Shown: piece by piece, positions 43,460-53,744 of the stretch
Numbering within the stretch: position 1 is the first letter of the stretch
Layout: each line of letters opens with the position of its first letter
NCBI RefSeq assembly: GCF_000226095.1
Contig: NC_016472.1
Coordinates: 2,418,001-2,482,000 of the forward strand
Source of the DNA: Thermothelomyces thermophilus ATCC 42464
Lineage: Eukaryota; Ascomycota; Sordariomycetes; Sordariales; Chaetomiaceae
Direction of reading: 5' to 3'
Length of the DNA stretch: 64,000 nt
The notes under the pieces: generated by a model
Database searches by the model: none
Told to the model about the DNA's origin: nothing
The model's input: the letters and a program-made list of their open reading frames with translations, nothing else
Made by a program: the position numbers and the translations under genes

Positions 43460-45186
43460 ATGGATTTGAACAGCTTAAAAAAGCAGGTGTCAAACCTGAC
43501 CCTGTACGATATCAAAGCTGGGGTGCGGAAGGTGCAAAATGGTAGGTTGATATGCGCTACAAAGGGCGACCTCAGAGTCTGGTAGGGTTGCTTCATGCTG
43601 ACTTGATGGATAGCCGTCATGAACTACACCGAAATGGAGGCAAAGGTGCGTGGTTTGCCGAGGCTATTAATTGGCGACACTGACGGTTGAATTCTACGTG
43701 TCAGGTTCGCGAAGCCACAAACAATGAACCATGGGGCGCATCCTCTACGCAGATGCAAGAGATCGCCGACGGCACTTTCAACTAGTACGTAGTTTTCCCT
43801 CAAGACTTGCTGTGGTTCGGTCCGTCTGATAACCAGTGCTTCAGCCAGACTCTGAACGAAATCATGCCCATGATTTACCGACGTTTTACGGAAAAGTCAG
43901 CAGAAGAATGGCGCCAAATCTATAAGGCACTTCAATTGCTGGAATACCTCATCAAGCACGGCTCCGAACGGGTTGTTGACGATGCTCGATCCCATATCTC
44001 GTTGCTCAAGATGCTGCGCCAGTTCCACTACATTGACCAGAACGGCAAGGACCAAGGCGTCAATATCCGACACCGTGCCAACGAGTTGGCCAAACTTCTC
44101 AGTGACGTTGACCTCATTCGAGCTGAGCGCAAGAAGGCACGCGCAAACAAGGGCAAATTCACAAGCATGCAAGGCGGCAGTGGCTTTGGTAGCTCAAGCC
44201 GTTATGGCGGCTTTGGAAGTGACACTGGTTATGGAGGTGGCAGCAGCTCGACATACGGCGGATATTCCGGCGGCGTCTATGGTGACGGGGGCGGCTTCGG
44301 GGGGCAATCTGACGAGTACCGCACATCGCAGTCGCGGGCGGACAAGTTTGAAGAATACGACGAGTTTGATGAAGCAGAACGGCCTGCTGCATCGGCGAAT
44401 CGGGTGACGCGGGACACAACTGAGCGGGCCGGTGTCAAGCGAACGACGGATCAGCCGAAAAAGAAAGAGCCTGAGGTGGATCTATTCAGTTTCGATGAGC
44501 CAGCCGCTCCGGCTGAACCGGCGCCAGCCAAATCATCCGGACTGGCATCCCTGGATAGCGGCGCCGCTGACGATGACGAGTTTGACGACTTCCAATCGGC
44601 GACTCCCGCTGCGCAGACAGCCGCGCCCCCAGCATCGCAAACTGCGGCTCTCCCGCCGCCGATCACGACATCTGTATCCAGCATGCCACTAGCGGCACCA
44701 AAGCCTGTGTCTGCACCCCAGCAAGCAAACCTGAGCGGTATGGTTGCCATGTCGTCTATTTCCCCTCCACCAAGCTCCTCCGCCAGCCCGGCCGCCAATG
44801 TTTCGGCCTTCTCCACGCCCCTCGCCCCTAGCACGCTCTCTCCCGCCGCGCAGGCACCCAAGCCTACTGGATATCAGGCATCTGCCCCGAATTATTTCAC
44901 CTCGGTGCCAGCACCTAGCTCTTCATCATCCGTTGGGACCAAGCCTTCTAGTGGTCCTGGGGCTTCCAAGTCAGCCGCCGGGGGCGACGCGTTTGGTGCC
45001 CTTTGGTCGCAAGCAAGCTCTGGTATAAAGAAGAATACACAGGCCGGCCCGGGTCCAGCCTTGGGCCAGCTCGCGAAGGAGAAGAGCAATGCCGGTATCT
45101 GGGGCGCCCCCGCACCGTCCGCACCGAGCAGCGGCTCCACCGGTAGCAAGCCGGTTGGCAATGGACTTGATGACCTGCTCGGCTAG
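43460..45186 (+). CDS. ENT3: Epsin-like ENTH protein, Ent3 type, 511 aa
   Basis: Exons 43460-43541, 43614-43645, 43705-43784 and 43845-45186 give 511 residues, GT-AG throughout. The ENTH domain (residues about 1-150) has NLTLYDIKAGVRKVQN, AVMNYTEMEAKVREATNNEP, WGASSTQMQEIADGTFNY and QTLNEIMPMIYRRFTEKSAE, and binds phosphoinositides. EEWRQIYKALQLLEYLIKHG is near identical to yeast Ent3. A Gly/Ser/Tyr-rich stretch follows (about 170-215), then clathrin- and adaptor-binding type motifs VDLFSFDEP and DDEFDDFQ, an Ala/Pro/Ser-rich tail and a final GLDDLLG. It should act in clathrin-coated vesicle formation between Golgi and endosome. Exon 2 is only 32 bp and is supported by phase and by the conserved sequence it joins. 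Confidence 0.94.
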
Positions 45187-46086
45187 TTTTGAGCATGTTC
45201 TATCTCAGCTGCAGAGTATTTGTGTCCCATTCTCTAGTTTGTGAGAAATTTAGATCGGCTTTGGAGGAAAGAGAAAATTTGGGGGTTCGATCTGCCAGGA
45301 CTGTGGCCCTGGGGCGGCGGCGCCAGAGAGTGACGTTATTGTCAAACGGTCTTTGTGAGTCCTAACGCTCCGGCCACCCTGGCCTGCTGTGGTCTTCTAT
45401 CTTGGTAAAGACCTGCCGTGCCGCAAAGCCGGTGTAGACCCATCCACCACGCCACAATCACACAGCAAAAACACGGTGTAGCCCTAGCACGCTTTTCCGT
45501 GTTAACTAGTCACGGTTTGTAACATTCTTACTCGCAATCTTCTGAACAGTCTCGTGGCAAACACATGGCCTCCCTTGATCGCTGGCTGGTCGCGCTCGGT
45601 ATCACTTGGTCGCCTGCCCTGTCTTCCATCCTTCGCTTCCCCACCAAACCGGCCGGAAACTCGGGCCTCTCCGGGTTTCGGATTGAACCTGACCTGATGG
45701 CCGGACCCGGAGCCCGAGACGCGCCAGAAACGGAATATTGGTGTCCCAGAAGCGATGTACTATAGCAACATGACCGGTTAACGTCAAGATGTTCCGTAGC
45801 TTCTGCGTCAATCCCTCTTTCGTTGCGTATGATCTTCATGGCCGCCGGCTTCGTCCTACCGGTCACCATGTGTTAACACTTCACCTTAGTTTCGCGCATG
45901 TGGCGCTTTTAGTTGTGCTGTGTCGGATCTTCAATTGATTATAGTTTGACCTCCATAGCTATCGCCTCCTTGGGGCCTTTTCTTCTGAACCCTCCCAGCC
46001 ATCATCGGTTTCTCTTCAACCAAAACCAAAGCACGTTTTGGACTTATCCCAGAGCAACCGGAGACGGACAACAGGTCCCATTCAGC
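45187..46086. other. Intergenic region between the epsin and MARVEL-like genes
   Basis: About 900 bp. A 66-codon frame near 45565-45765 has no recognisable feature. No repeats seen. Confidence 0.45.
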
Positions 46087-47164
46087 ATGCAGTACGTGGC
46101 ACACGACACCTTTTCTCTTCGCCCGAAAGGCATCTACGCCTATGCTTTCCTCGTCTGTCGCATTGCACGTAAGTCTGGTGGTGTCTTCGGGGCCCCTTGA
46201 CCCCTCGTGAAGAGGAGAACGCATGCTGATAATTTCTCGCAGAGATTATCTGTCTCGCCATCTCCGCCGGTTTATCAGGCAGTATGTCAACTTCTATCCG
46301 TCGATGATTCTATGCAGAAAACAGAAAGAAAACGACTGACAACAAGGGGTAAAGACTTACTTTCAATCACCTCCCGCGGACATCAAACTGCGCCGGCGAA
46401 TCTGATTGTTGTTATCATCCTCGTAAGTCCCCACTCCGTCTTTTTTACCTTTACTGCTGGGGAGAAGTAGCTGATAGAGACCGAATTGGGGATGTTATTA
46501 GACGGGCATAGCGCTAGTATGGGTGCTCGTTTCATCGACCGGTTACTCCACGCGATACCTTCCCTACCCAAAAACACTGTCCCTTGACTTGTTGTTCCTT
46601 ATTCCGTTTGTGACCATGGCTGCCATTCTCGGGCTGCCGATGGCCGAGGCAAACTGCGCGGTTGTGGCGCGGAACGGTAGATTTGAGATCACCGCGCCCC
46701 ATGGAAGCTCGGTCGGGAAAGTTTCCTTTCCCTCAGACGGGAGGGCTTCTTGCACCAAGCTTTTTGCGGTCTGGGTGCTATTGGTTGTGATATCCGCATT
46801 ATTTACCATTAGTGCCTTATCGGTTGGGTTTCTGCATCTCGGGAAGAAACAGTCAGAGAAGGAAAATTTTCCAGGCAGAATCGAGCCGGGTGAAGGGAGC
46901 AATCGCGCGGGATATGCTCAGGGAATGAGCGAGCCTCACGGGGGACGCTTCAACCCAGCGTCAAGTGCTCAGCCTGGTGGGTTTGAAGCCGGCGGAAACT
47001 ACTCCTCAATCAGACCTAGCGTCAGCGAGGATCGGCTCGACCTCAACAGACCGGTCACGGTAGCCCCGGATGGGCCCGCATATGCGGGCACAGGAGGGTA
47101 CGGTGATAATGGGGAGTCACTTACTTTGCCCCCTCGAACGTACCGATCTCGGCGCATAGCCTAG
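46087..47164 (+). CDS. Four-TM MARVEL-like membrane protein, 293 aa
   Basis: Exons 46087-46168, 46243-46281, 46325-46422 and 46502-47164 join in one frame of 293 residues. Predicted spans are: GIYAYAFLVCRIAQIICLAI (split by intron 1), NLIVVIILTGIALVWVLVSS (split by intron 3), LSLDLLFLIPFVTMAAILGL and KLFAVWVLLVVISALFTISA. A loop with two Cys (ANCAVVARN and ASCTKLF) lies between spans 3 and 4. This is the layout of fungal MARVEL-type proteins. The C-terminal 110 residues are hydrophilic, rich in Gly, Ser, Pro and Arg, and end PPRTYRSRRIA. Function is unknown; a membrane-organising role is only inferred. Intron 2 (46282-46324) is just 43 bp, short for fungi, so exon 2-3 borders are the least sure part. 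Confidence 0.7.
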
Positions 47165-47218
47165 GGACTCGGGGCGCCTGGTGAGAGAGGTGTGATTGAA
47201 CCCCAGAGGGTACCAGCC

Positions 47219-47833
47219 ATGGAACAGCAAGGGACGCAAAGCACGAGGATGAGCGGCGACCGGAGAAGAGCCCCGTTTGAGAACAGAGATGGTTGGATTC
47301 GAGCGGAACTCGCCGGAATGGGGCAAGCAAAGACGTCCTCTGCGGATGGTCGACTGCGGCGCGAACAGATATATTCCGGCGAAACGAAGTCCAGCACGGC
47401 GAGCAAACATAGCGCCATGCCCTTCGCATCGTTACGGTCCCAAGCCACCTCTTTCGGTAAGGCGCCCACAGGTAACCGGTTCGCTTCTGGAGACGAAGCC
47501 GTCGAAGGGAAAACTAACATTCTTCCTGGATCGTATTATCAAGACGAGAGCCGACGGAGTGACAGCGAACGACAATTGAGCGATGCCGAGCCGGTTGCTT
47601 TGAGATCGAGGCTCGCTGACCTCGAAGATGTGCCGGGGGTTCCTTTGAATGGATACGGTTTGCCCCGGTGCCTACGCGCTTCGTTGATTCCAAAGCCGTC
47701 GGCTCTTGGGGATAATGGGAAGTCGGGTAGGAAGAGAATGAACGAGAAGTCGGCGGAAAGTGGCTGGTGGGGAGCGCTGGCCAGCGTAATTTTCGAACCA
47801 CAAGCGGAGTACAACCGGTCCAATGTATTGTAA
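47219..47833 (+). CDS. Hypothetical protein, 204 aa
   Basis: A single frame begins ATG 55 bp after the stop of the MARVEL-like gene and ends at 47833. It is polar and Arg/Ser/Glu-rich with no membrane span and no motif I know; the C-terminal part has RSRLADLEDVPGVPLNGYGL, GRKRMNEKSAESGWWGALAS and VIFEPQAEYNRSNVL. GWWGALASVIFEP looks like a short amphipathic end. The spacing is too small for an ordinary separate promoter, so it may be an extra part of the neighbouring transcript, a downstream cistron or a chance frame. Confidence 0.35.
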   Translation: MEQQGTQSTRMSGDRRRAPFENRDGWIRAELAGMGQAKTSSADGRLRREQIYSGETKSSTASKHSAMPFASLRSQATSFGKAPTGNRFASGDEAVEGKTNILPGSYYQDESRRSDSERQLSDAEPVALRSRLADLEDVPGVPLNGYGLPRCLRASLIPKPSALGDNGKSGRKRMNEKSAESGWWGALASVIFEPQAEYNRSNVL

Positions 47834-48037
47834 CGAGCGTGATAGAAGGGTAACGGCCAAAATGTGCACTCAGTATACATTAGTCGCACAAAGCTAGTGG
47901 AACTGGCACAGGGTGAGCAGTCGGCCAGGGCTCGTTCGTTTGGTGTGCCAACCGGGGAACTACCTTCTCCTGAAAGCATCCGGTATGACGCATATGGTAT
48001 CACCTCGTCGAGCAGGCCGGGTATCGTCCTGTTTAAC

Positions 48038-49933
48038 TCAGATCAACAAGGCTGGCCGGCCCAAGCAGTTGAGAGCGGCCGCAAGGTCCCAGCAATCCGG
48101 ACTGATCTCGGCGCGGCGTTCCCAGACCCTCTCCATAATAGCAAGGCCCTCCCGGATGGTGCCAAAGACTTTGAACGGACCCATACCCGCTACTAGCTCT
48201 CGGAAAATCCGCTCTTGGTCTGGAGCTGCCAAGCACCCAGTGATGGTGAAAGGCCACACAAGCGTTCGGAGGCAATCAGGGCTCGGAAGACTAAGCATCA
48301 TGTCAATGGTTAGGGTGACGGAGTTCCGGATCTCCGGGCTGGAGGGCTGCCATCCAGAAAGCACGACGTTCAGGTATGTGATGGCTGCCTGAGCCCAAAT
48401 TCGGGTGTTCATGGCAGTACCATGCATCACCTGTGGCGAAAAGCTGCCGGCAAAATACTGCAGAAGATGTTGAGTTCCATCCGCGGATCCTCGCCCGCCT
48501 TGACTGATAGCAGCATCAAGAGTTTGCAGGGAGGCCTGAAGACGTTCCTCAATTGTTGAAGCGCGGCTGACAAGGTGAGTGATGGACAAGGACCCTGCCC
48601 GCTTCATCTCCTTCTTCCAAGCATCGAGGGCGGCAATCTCTCCAATGGAGAGAATGACCCAGTTTTCGATACCGATGAACTCATGAAGGTTAATGTGCGG
48701 TACCGTCCCTTCCTTCTCGCTTCCTGGCATGTGATTCCTGTCATTTTCCTCAAGCGTCGCCATTAAGTGCCGATGCCACTGTAGAAGGCGTGGGCGCTCC
48801 TGCAAGGCGGTGCTCCCGAGAGTATCGAGGAAGAGAAGCTGGGCAGTGAAGAAGCGCAGGATTGCCTGATCAGAACCCCAGGGGTGGTTCTTGGGAGTCC
48901 ACGTGAAGGGCTTCGAGCCGAGCTGGAGGAGCACCATCATGAAGCAATGACGGCCGGCCTCTGTTACAGCGTGATGCTTCATCATCTCGTTGAAGAGTTC
49001 GGCCGCAGCGTTCAGATGCATGGCCCAGTTGCCGGGTTTTGCAATAGCAACTTCACACGTCATGAGCTGGATGATACTTGCCATCACACGGTTCGCTTCG
49101 GCCAGTTTTCCTTTCACGCCGCGGGTAACGATGTCTCGCATCTCTCGTTGCAGCCACTGGAGAGCCAACCCTTGCTGCTTGTGGAGAGCTTCCAGGTTTT
49201 GCGTATGGCACTGATGAGACGCGTCTTGGATGTGCCCAAGGATGATGCCGTAAAAATAGTTGGCCAGGCTAAGGGCGGAGTGGAATAGGGCTTTGTTCTT
49301 GACGAGAAGGACCAAAAGCCATCCCCGCCCTACATCTGCAAAGGATGGCCGATAGTACGGAAACAAGAATGGGAAGACATAATCCAGGTACATCATGGTC
49401 GAGTGCGCCTCCTCCTCCTTGGACAAACTCTCTTTCGACTCGTCGCACTGCGGACTGGGACTGTCCGAGTGCTCATCGGGGGACGGAATGGACAACGAGG
49501 AATCAGTTGAACCGCTGTCGAATCCAGTTCTCGGCGTGGAATCTTCAGATATGGAGCGCGAGGCTGAAGTTGAAGAGACATTCGCACCGAGAGCTGGGGG
49601 GACGGCATTGATCAGGTCTTTCGGTGCGGTGGTATCGCTTTCGTCGGTGAGAGAGGCATCAAGCGACTCGAGCCTGATCTCGAGACCTTGAAGGTATCGT
49701 CGCTCGCGCCGATGAGCAGCCTTGCGCTTGACCTCTCTTTTTAGCCAGTCGGCTTTTTGCTTCTGTTTTTCGCCGCCGTCCATCCATTCTGGCTTGTCGT
49801 CGCTGTACAAACAATCGATCTCGAGTGCTACACAACCCTTGCAGATCGGGCGTGCTTCGTCACATTTTTTGCGCCGAAGACGGCACGTCCAGCAGCCGCC
49901 AGCACTTCGTGATTTTGTCGCCACGGGATGCAT
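48038..49933 (-). CDS. Zn2Cys6 transcription factor, 631 aa
   Basis: One uninterrupted frame of 631 codons from the ATG at 49933 (MHPVATKSRSAGG). The zinc cluster is at residues 14-41: CWTCRLRRKKC, then C and CKGC and C in the spacing CX2CX6CX6CX2CX6C. It is followed by KPEWMDGGEKQKQKADWLKR, a mark of the fungal group that includes Neurospora acr-2, and by a basic helix. Residues about 90-180 are Ser/Asp-rich. The rest is the helical fungal factor domain (SLANYFYGIILGHIQD, IIQLMTCEVAIAKPGNWAMH, VSRASTIEERLQASLQTLDA). It should bind DNA in the nucleus; targets are unknown. A longer upstream frame is open for 76 codons but AT-rich and unlike protein, so I took the ATG just before the zinc cluster. 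Confidence 0.9.
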   Translation of the reverse strand: MHPVATKSRSAGGCWTCRLRRKKCDEARPICKGCVALEIDCLYSDDKPEWMDGGEKQKQKADWLKREVKRKAAHRRERRYLQGLEIRLESLDASLTDESDTTAPKDLINAVPPALGANVSSTSASRSISEDSTPRTGFDSGSTDSSLSIPSPDEHSDSPSPQCDESKESLSKEEEAHSTMMYLDYVFPFLFPYYRPSFADVGRGWLLVLLVKNKALFHSALSLANYFYGIILGHIQDASHQCHTQNLEALHKQQGLALQWLQREMRDIVTRGVKGKLAEANRVMASIIQLMTCEVAIAKPGNWAMHLNAAAELFNEMMKHHAVTEAGRHCFMMVLLQLGSKPFTWTPKNHPWGSDQAILRFFTAQLLFLDTLGSTALQERPRLLQWHRHLMATLEENDRNHMPGSEKEGTVPHINLHEFIGIENWVILSIGEIAALDAWKKEMKRAGSLSITHLVSRASTIEERLQASLQTLDAAISQGGRGSADGTQHLLQYFAGSFSPQVMHGTAMNTRIWAQAAITYLNVVLSGWQPSSPEIRNSVTLTIDMMLSLPSPDCLRTLVWPFTITGCLAAPDQERIFRELVAGMGPFKVFGTIREGLAIMERVWERRAEISPDCWDLAAALNCLGRPALLI

Positions 49934-50318
49934 GTCCTCAAAGTAGGTGATAATGGAGTGGCATGTGAGGTTTGGCGTCGGATTGTGGTTGCGCGAGGAT
50001 CCGCTGAATGGAGTAAAGGCGGTGTCAATCGGCCGATTTGTCAGCGGCACAGCAGCCGAAATTCGTGTGTACTTGAGTACTGAAATACAGGTCGGATCAG
50101 GTAACATTACAGAGCCGTACAGTACCACTCCAGCAGCTGACACGCATTGACGGATATACATAAGAACATGCTGAAGAACGTGTAAAAGCCTACAAACAAA
50201 ATCCAGAATAATACGGAACCTCGCCTGCCTTTAAGACAAAGATTATCGTTTCTCATACTTGTATAAGGAGAGCATTTACCGACCACCTCACTGCCCACAC
50301 GGTCGCGCGCTCATGCCA
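49934..50318. other. Region between the Zn2Cys6 and hemerythrin-like genes
   Basis: About 385 bp: promoter of the Zn2Cys6 gene and 3' side of the hemerythrin-like gene, both on the minus strand. Nothing else seen. Confidence 0.5.
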
Positions 50319-51481
50319 TCAAGATGTCTTGGCATCCGCCGCACGATAAGCCCACAACTCCTGTGGCTGGCCGGCAGCATCACACGAGGTGAACCTCCAC
50401 CACCCAGAGTGCCAGGCTCCGGCGAGGTTGATAAGCCCCCATTTGATGGGCGCCGGCATGGGTGGCCAATTTGCCCACATGCCGTCCTCAACAGTACGGT
50501 CAAGATTGAGCAGGAAGAAGGGAACGACATCAGTGACGCCCGCCTTGGTCACTGTGCTCTTGCCCCATGCCTTAAACGTGGCCGCAGCGGCGTCATTCTC
50601 GGGTGTGCCCTGCTTGGGCGCGTTCGGGTGGTCAGCAAGCTTGGAGATGGTTGTGATCTCGTTGTGGAAGTGATGCTCGAAAGGTTGCTGGAAGGACTTC
50701 ATGATTTGCAGCAACTCGTCGCCAGAAAAATCGGAGGGGGCCTTGAGACCGGTGAGGTACTTCTCAAAATCGGCGACGCCGGGAAGGAACGACTCTACGA
50801 TTACCCAGTCATCATCAGCCTTCAATCAGGTGGAAACTTTAAACAGCCCGTTCAGGTCAACTAACCATGCTCCTTGTGCGTTTCCTCAAAGATTGTTTTG
50901 TCCTTGAGAAGCTCCTCGATCTTCGGAAACAACGTAACTTCCTCGTCATCATGGTGCGACTTGACGAATTTGAACCAGGTCAGGCAGTAACCGACGAAAT
51001 CGGCCTTGTCCTTGTCGGCAACAAGAGGGGCCTGATGGTAGATAGAATTATAGCCGCGGAAGATCGAATTATCTAGGTTGCCATTAGTCAACTTTCTGCT
51101 ATGTCCGAATCTTTGCTCATGACTCGAAAAATCCATCGACTCGTAGATCTGGAGCAATGGATGGTTTCCAATGTTGCCAAGCGGATCAGGGCTGACATAC
51201 GCAGCAAGGACATGTGTGTTGCTCCTGACGTAAAGATATCGGTCTGTGAATGTATAGAAGAACCCGATCAGCCACGGTATACACAATTGAACGGTAATTC
51301 CTCGTCGGAGTGCTGGTACCTTTTTAGTCAGGAACTGAGGAGTGGTGATGAGCTTCAACGGCCCATCGGCCCACTGCTTCGAGGGCGCGACTGAAGACAT
51401 CATGAACGGTGCGCGGGTGAGGATAAACCCCAGCACTGTAACCAGAATAGAGATAGTTAGCCTCGTTGTGAAGATGGCCAT
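50319..51481 (-). CDS. Hemerythrin-like domain protein with N-terminal membrane anchor, 306 aa
   Basis: Exons 51481-51320, 51148-50866 and 50794-50319 encode 306 residues; introns 51149-51319 and 50795-50865 are GT-AG. Residues about 5-25 (TTRLTISILVTVLGFILTRA) form a signal anchor. The hemerythrin-like four-helix part has NSIFRGYNSIYHQAPLV, FVKSHHDDEEVTLFPKIEEL, THKEHESFLPGVADFEKYLT (joined across intron 2) and FQQPFEHHFHNEI; the His and Glu/Asp pairs could bind a di-iron centre. The C-terminal 100 residues include VVPFFLLNLDRTVEDGMWAN and WPPMPAPIKWGLINLAG, shared in my memory by a fungal hypothetical family. A role in oxygen or iron handling is only inferred. Intron 1 is long and its frame is open, so the unspliced form would add 57 residues. 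Its start faces the GNAT gene. Confidence 0.82.
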
Positions 51482-52308
51482 GGCAAGATGCAAGACAGTT
51501 CCGACCTGCCCAAGCTCTCAACGAGGTGTCGTATGACAAGAGGTACGGAATATGGATTACTCGGAGGTGCGGCTTGGGTCGGAGTGGGACCAGATCGTCC
51601 TACGAGCAACCTGCCGGGGAGAGCGGAAGTGGGGTCGGGCTTTATGAATTACTCGCAGCCCATTGGCCATCCTGCGTCCAGGGCCCAACGTTCGAGAACT
51701 TCGGGAAGGCGCAGAAGGCGCCTCAGGCGCATCCCAGTTTGCTCACAAGCCCTCACACTGTGTTCACCAGTTCCGCCTCTGGCGTGTGGGCAAAACGACT
51801 CGGACTCAATACCGAGCATGAATGGGTTGATGCCAGCGTTCCCTCCCAACATGCCACACTGATCATCACCGAACAAACATACCATCAAATATATGTCATG
51901 AGTATCTGGAATCGTTTTGTTTGCGGTTTCAATAATTACTCAATATCACTGGGCGCTGCCACCACGTGGCGGCAAATTCAAACATTCACCCATTCCAGCC
52001 TTACGGGCAGATTGCCCGTCTCGCCCGAGGGCTACGAAGTATTGGATCGAGGAATTCCAGCCCTTATGGGGAGCATGGAGCTGGTGCGGGGTGAACACTA
52101 CTTAGTGTATGTGCTCCGTTGTGCATACATACCGGATCCGCCCGCTCTCCGGTGACTCAAGCGGGGTCCAACCCCTGCGTGCGCCGGTCAAGGCAAGTAT
52201 TTCTCTGGCAAGGCTCTCTTGCGTTTGGCTCAACCCGGTTCTTCCTCACTAAAGAAAGAGAAACAATTACTTGCTTCAGAAGGCTTCGAGGGAGTGTGTG
52301 AGGTAACA
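51482..52308. other. Divergent promoter region of the hemerythrin-like and GNAT genes
   Basis: About 830 bp between two head-to-head genes. Open frames on both strands look accidental. No repeats recognised. Confidence 0.5.
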
Positions 52309-53151
52309 ATGAAGTCGAAACGCGTTTTCCGGGTCCGCGAAGCGACACCTGCCGATCTCGAAGCGATTATAGACGTTTACTTTTCAGCCTTCGAAGATAA
52401 TGTCATGAATCAGCTGATGTACCCACGGGGGGTCACACCTACCTGTAGGAACAAGTTTGGCTCAAGAATTCTCCCACAACGCCCCGCCGATAACGATGTC
52501 AAGCACGCTGGGGGAAAGACAGAAACCTTGGTCTGTGTTGCCGAAACCTTCCCAGATAGCGAATTAACTGATGGCGCGGGAGATATCGTCGCATTCGCTA
52601 AGTGGCAGCTGCAGCGTGAACCACTCTCTGAAGAAGAGTGGAAAAGCGAGGAATTCAAAGCGACGACTGAAGTATGGGGCGAAGACTGCGATCTTTCTGT
52701 TGTGGACGCCTTCATAGGCGGGATGAAGCGGGTTCAGCGGGACAATGCCAAAGGAGAAGCGGCCCTCTGTGAGTTTATGAATATTTTTGGGTGATTGCCA
52801 CGCCGGCTTTCGCTGACTTCGAAGCTAGATCTTAGTCTCCTTGCCTGCACTCCTGCTTTCCAACGCCGTGGGGCTGGGTCGGCTCTTGTGGAGTGGGGTG
52901 TCAACATTGCCGACCACCTTGGGCTTCCAAGCCGGCTCGAGGCTTCTCCTGCCGGCTACGGTCTTTATAAGAAGTTTGGCTACGAGGATATGGCTGTCTT
53001 CGACTTTCAGGTCACGAAGACTTGGGGCCGAGCCAAGCCGGCCGGCAGCGACTGGGGGGAGAACAATGCCGTTGACCTCGCCGGCCCAGTCCCCACTGGA
53101 GCTCAGCGCAACGTGATTATGAGGCGACCACCGGGAACGGCTACGGTCTAA
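52309..53151 (+). CDS. GNAT-family N-acetyltransferase, 260 aa
   Basis: Exons 52309-52768 and 52829-53151 (intron 52769-52828, GT-AG) give 260 residues. The N-terminal half starts FRVREATPADLEAIIDVYFS, the first strand and helix of a GNAT fold, and has IVAFAKWQL. The acetyl-CoA site is in exon 2: YLSLLACTPAFQRRGAGSAL with the QRRGAG pyrophosphate loop, then LEASPAGYGLYKKFGYEDMA. It should transfer an acetyl group from acetyl-CoA; the acceptor is unknown. The first ATG that fits the fold was used. The unspliced frame would end soon after intron entry, so splicing is needed for the CoA site. Confidence 0.9.
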
Positions 53152-53744
53152 GCCGCAGGATAGCCGCAAGAGGCCAGGGACAGAGGCCACGACAAGCGGT
53201 CAATTAACTCTTTTATTTTTCGCAATTCCCATGCACTGTGATATAGTTCGTTCGTCTGCGGACGCGTTTGTCATGTATGGTTAGATAAGCCCTGTGGATC
53301 CTGGCAAACGGACTGGCAAACGGAGGGTCCTTTGTTCTACCCTCTATTTATACAGAGCCACACAGGGCCAGCAAACGTAGGAAGAAGACATCGCACTTTT
53401 GAACTATTTACAACTTACCAACTTTCTTCCATCAATTGGAACCATCTTCCATCTATTGGAAACCATCTTCTATCACACTGTTTCTCTCCTGCGCCCCTAA
53501 AGCCTAACCCCCGGTCTGTTTGACCTGCAGTGTGACCCCCATCGACGATTTCATTGGCGACCGAGCCGCCGTTCGTTTGCGCCCCGTCACAACGCTAGGC
53601 AACATGGCTGCCTCCGCAGCCCAAAAGGCAGCAACAGCCCCAGCAGATCGCCAAACTCACCAGGAGCGTCGACCGTCTGGTACAATCAACCTGAGCCGCT
53701 TGCCAAGTCGGTGCGAAAGCGGTCATGGTCCCTCACACCGCATC
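53152..53744. other. Region between the GNAT gene and the NACHT gene
   Basis: About 590 bp, including the NACHT gene's promoter. An in-frame ATG at 53604 could extend the NACHT protein by 47 Ala/Gln/Arg-rich residues. Confidence 0.5.

Noticed and set aside
48960-48975. TGTTACAG, an end motif of the small LTR-like family, inside the Zn2Cys6 gene.
   Set aside because: A chance 8-mer in an intact conserved frame with no other part of the repeat nearby.
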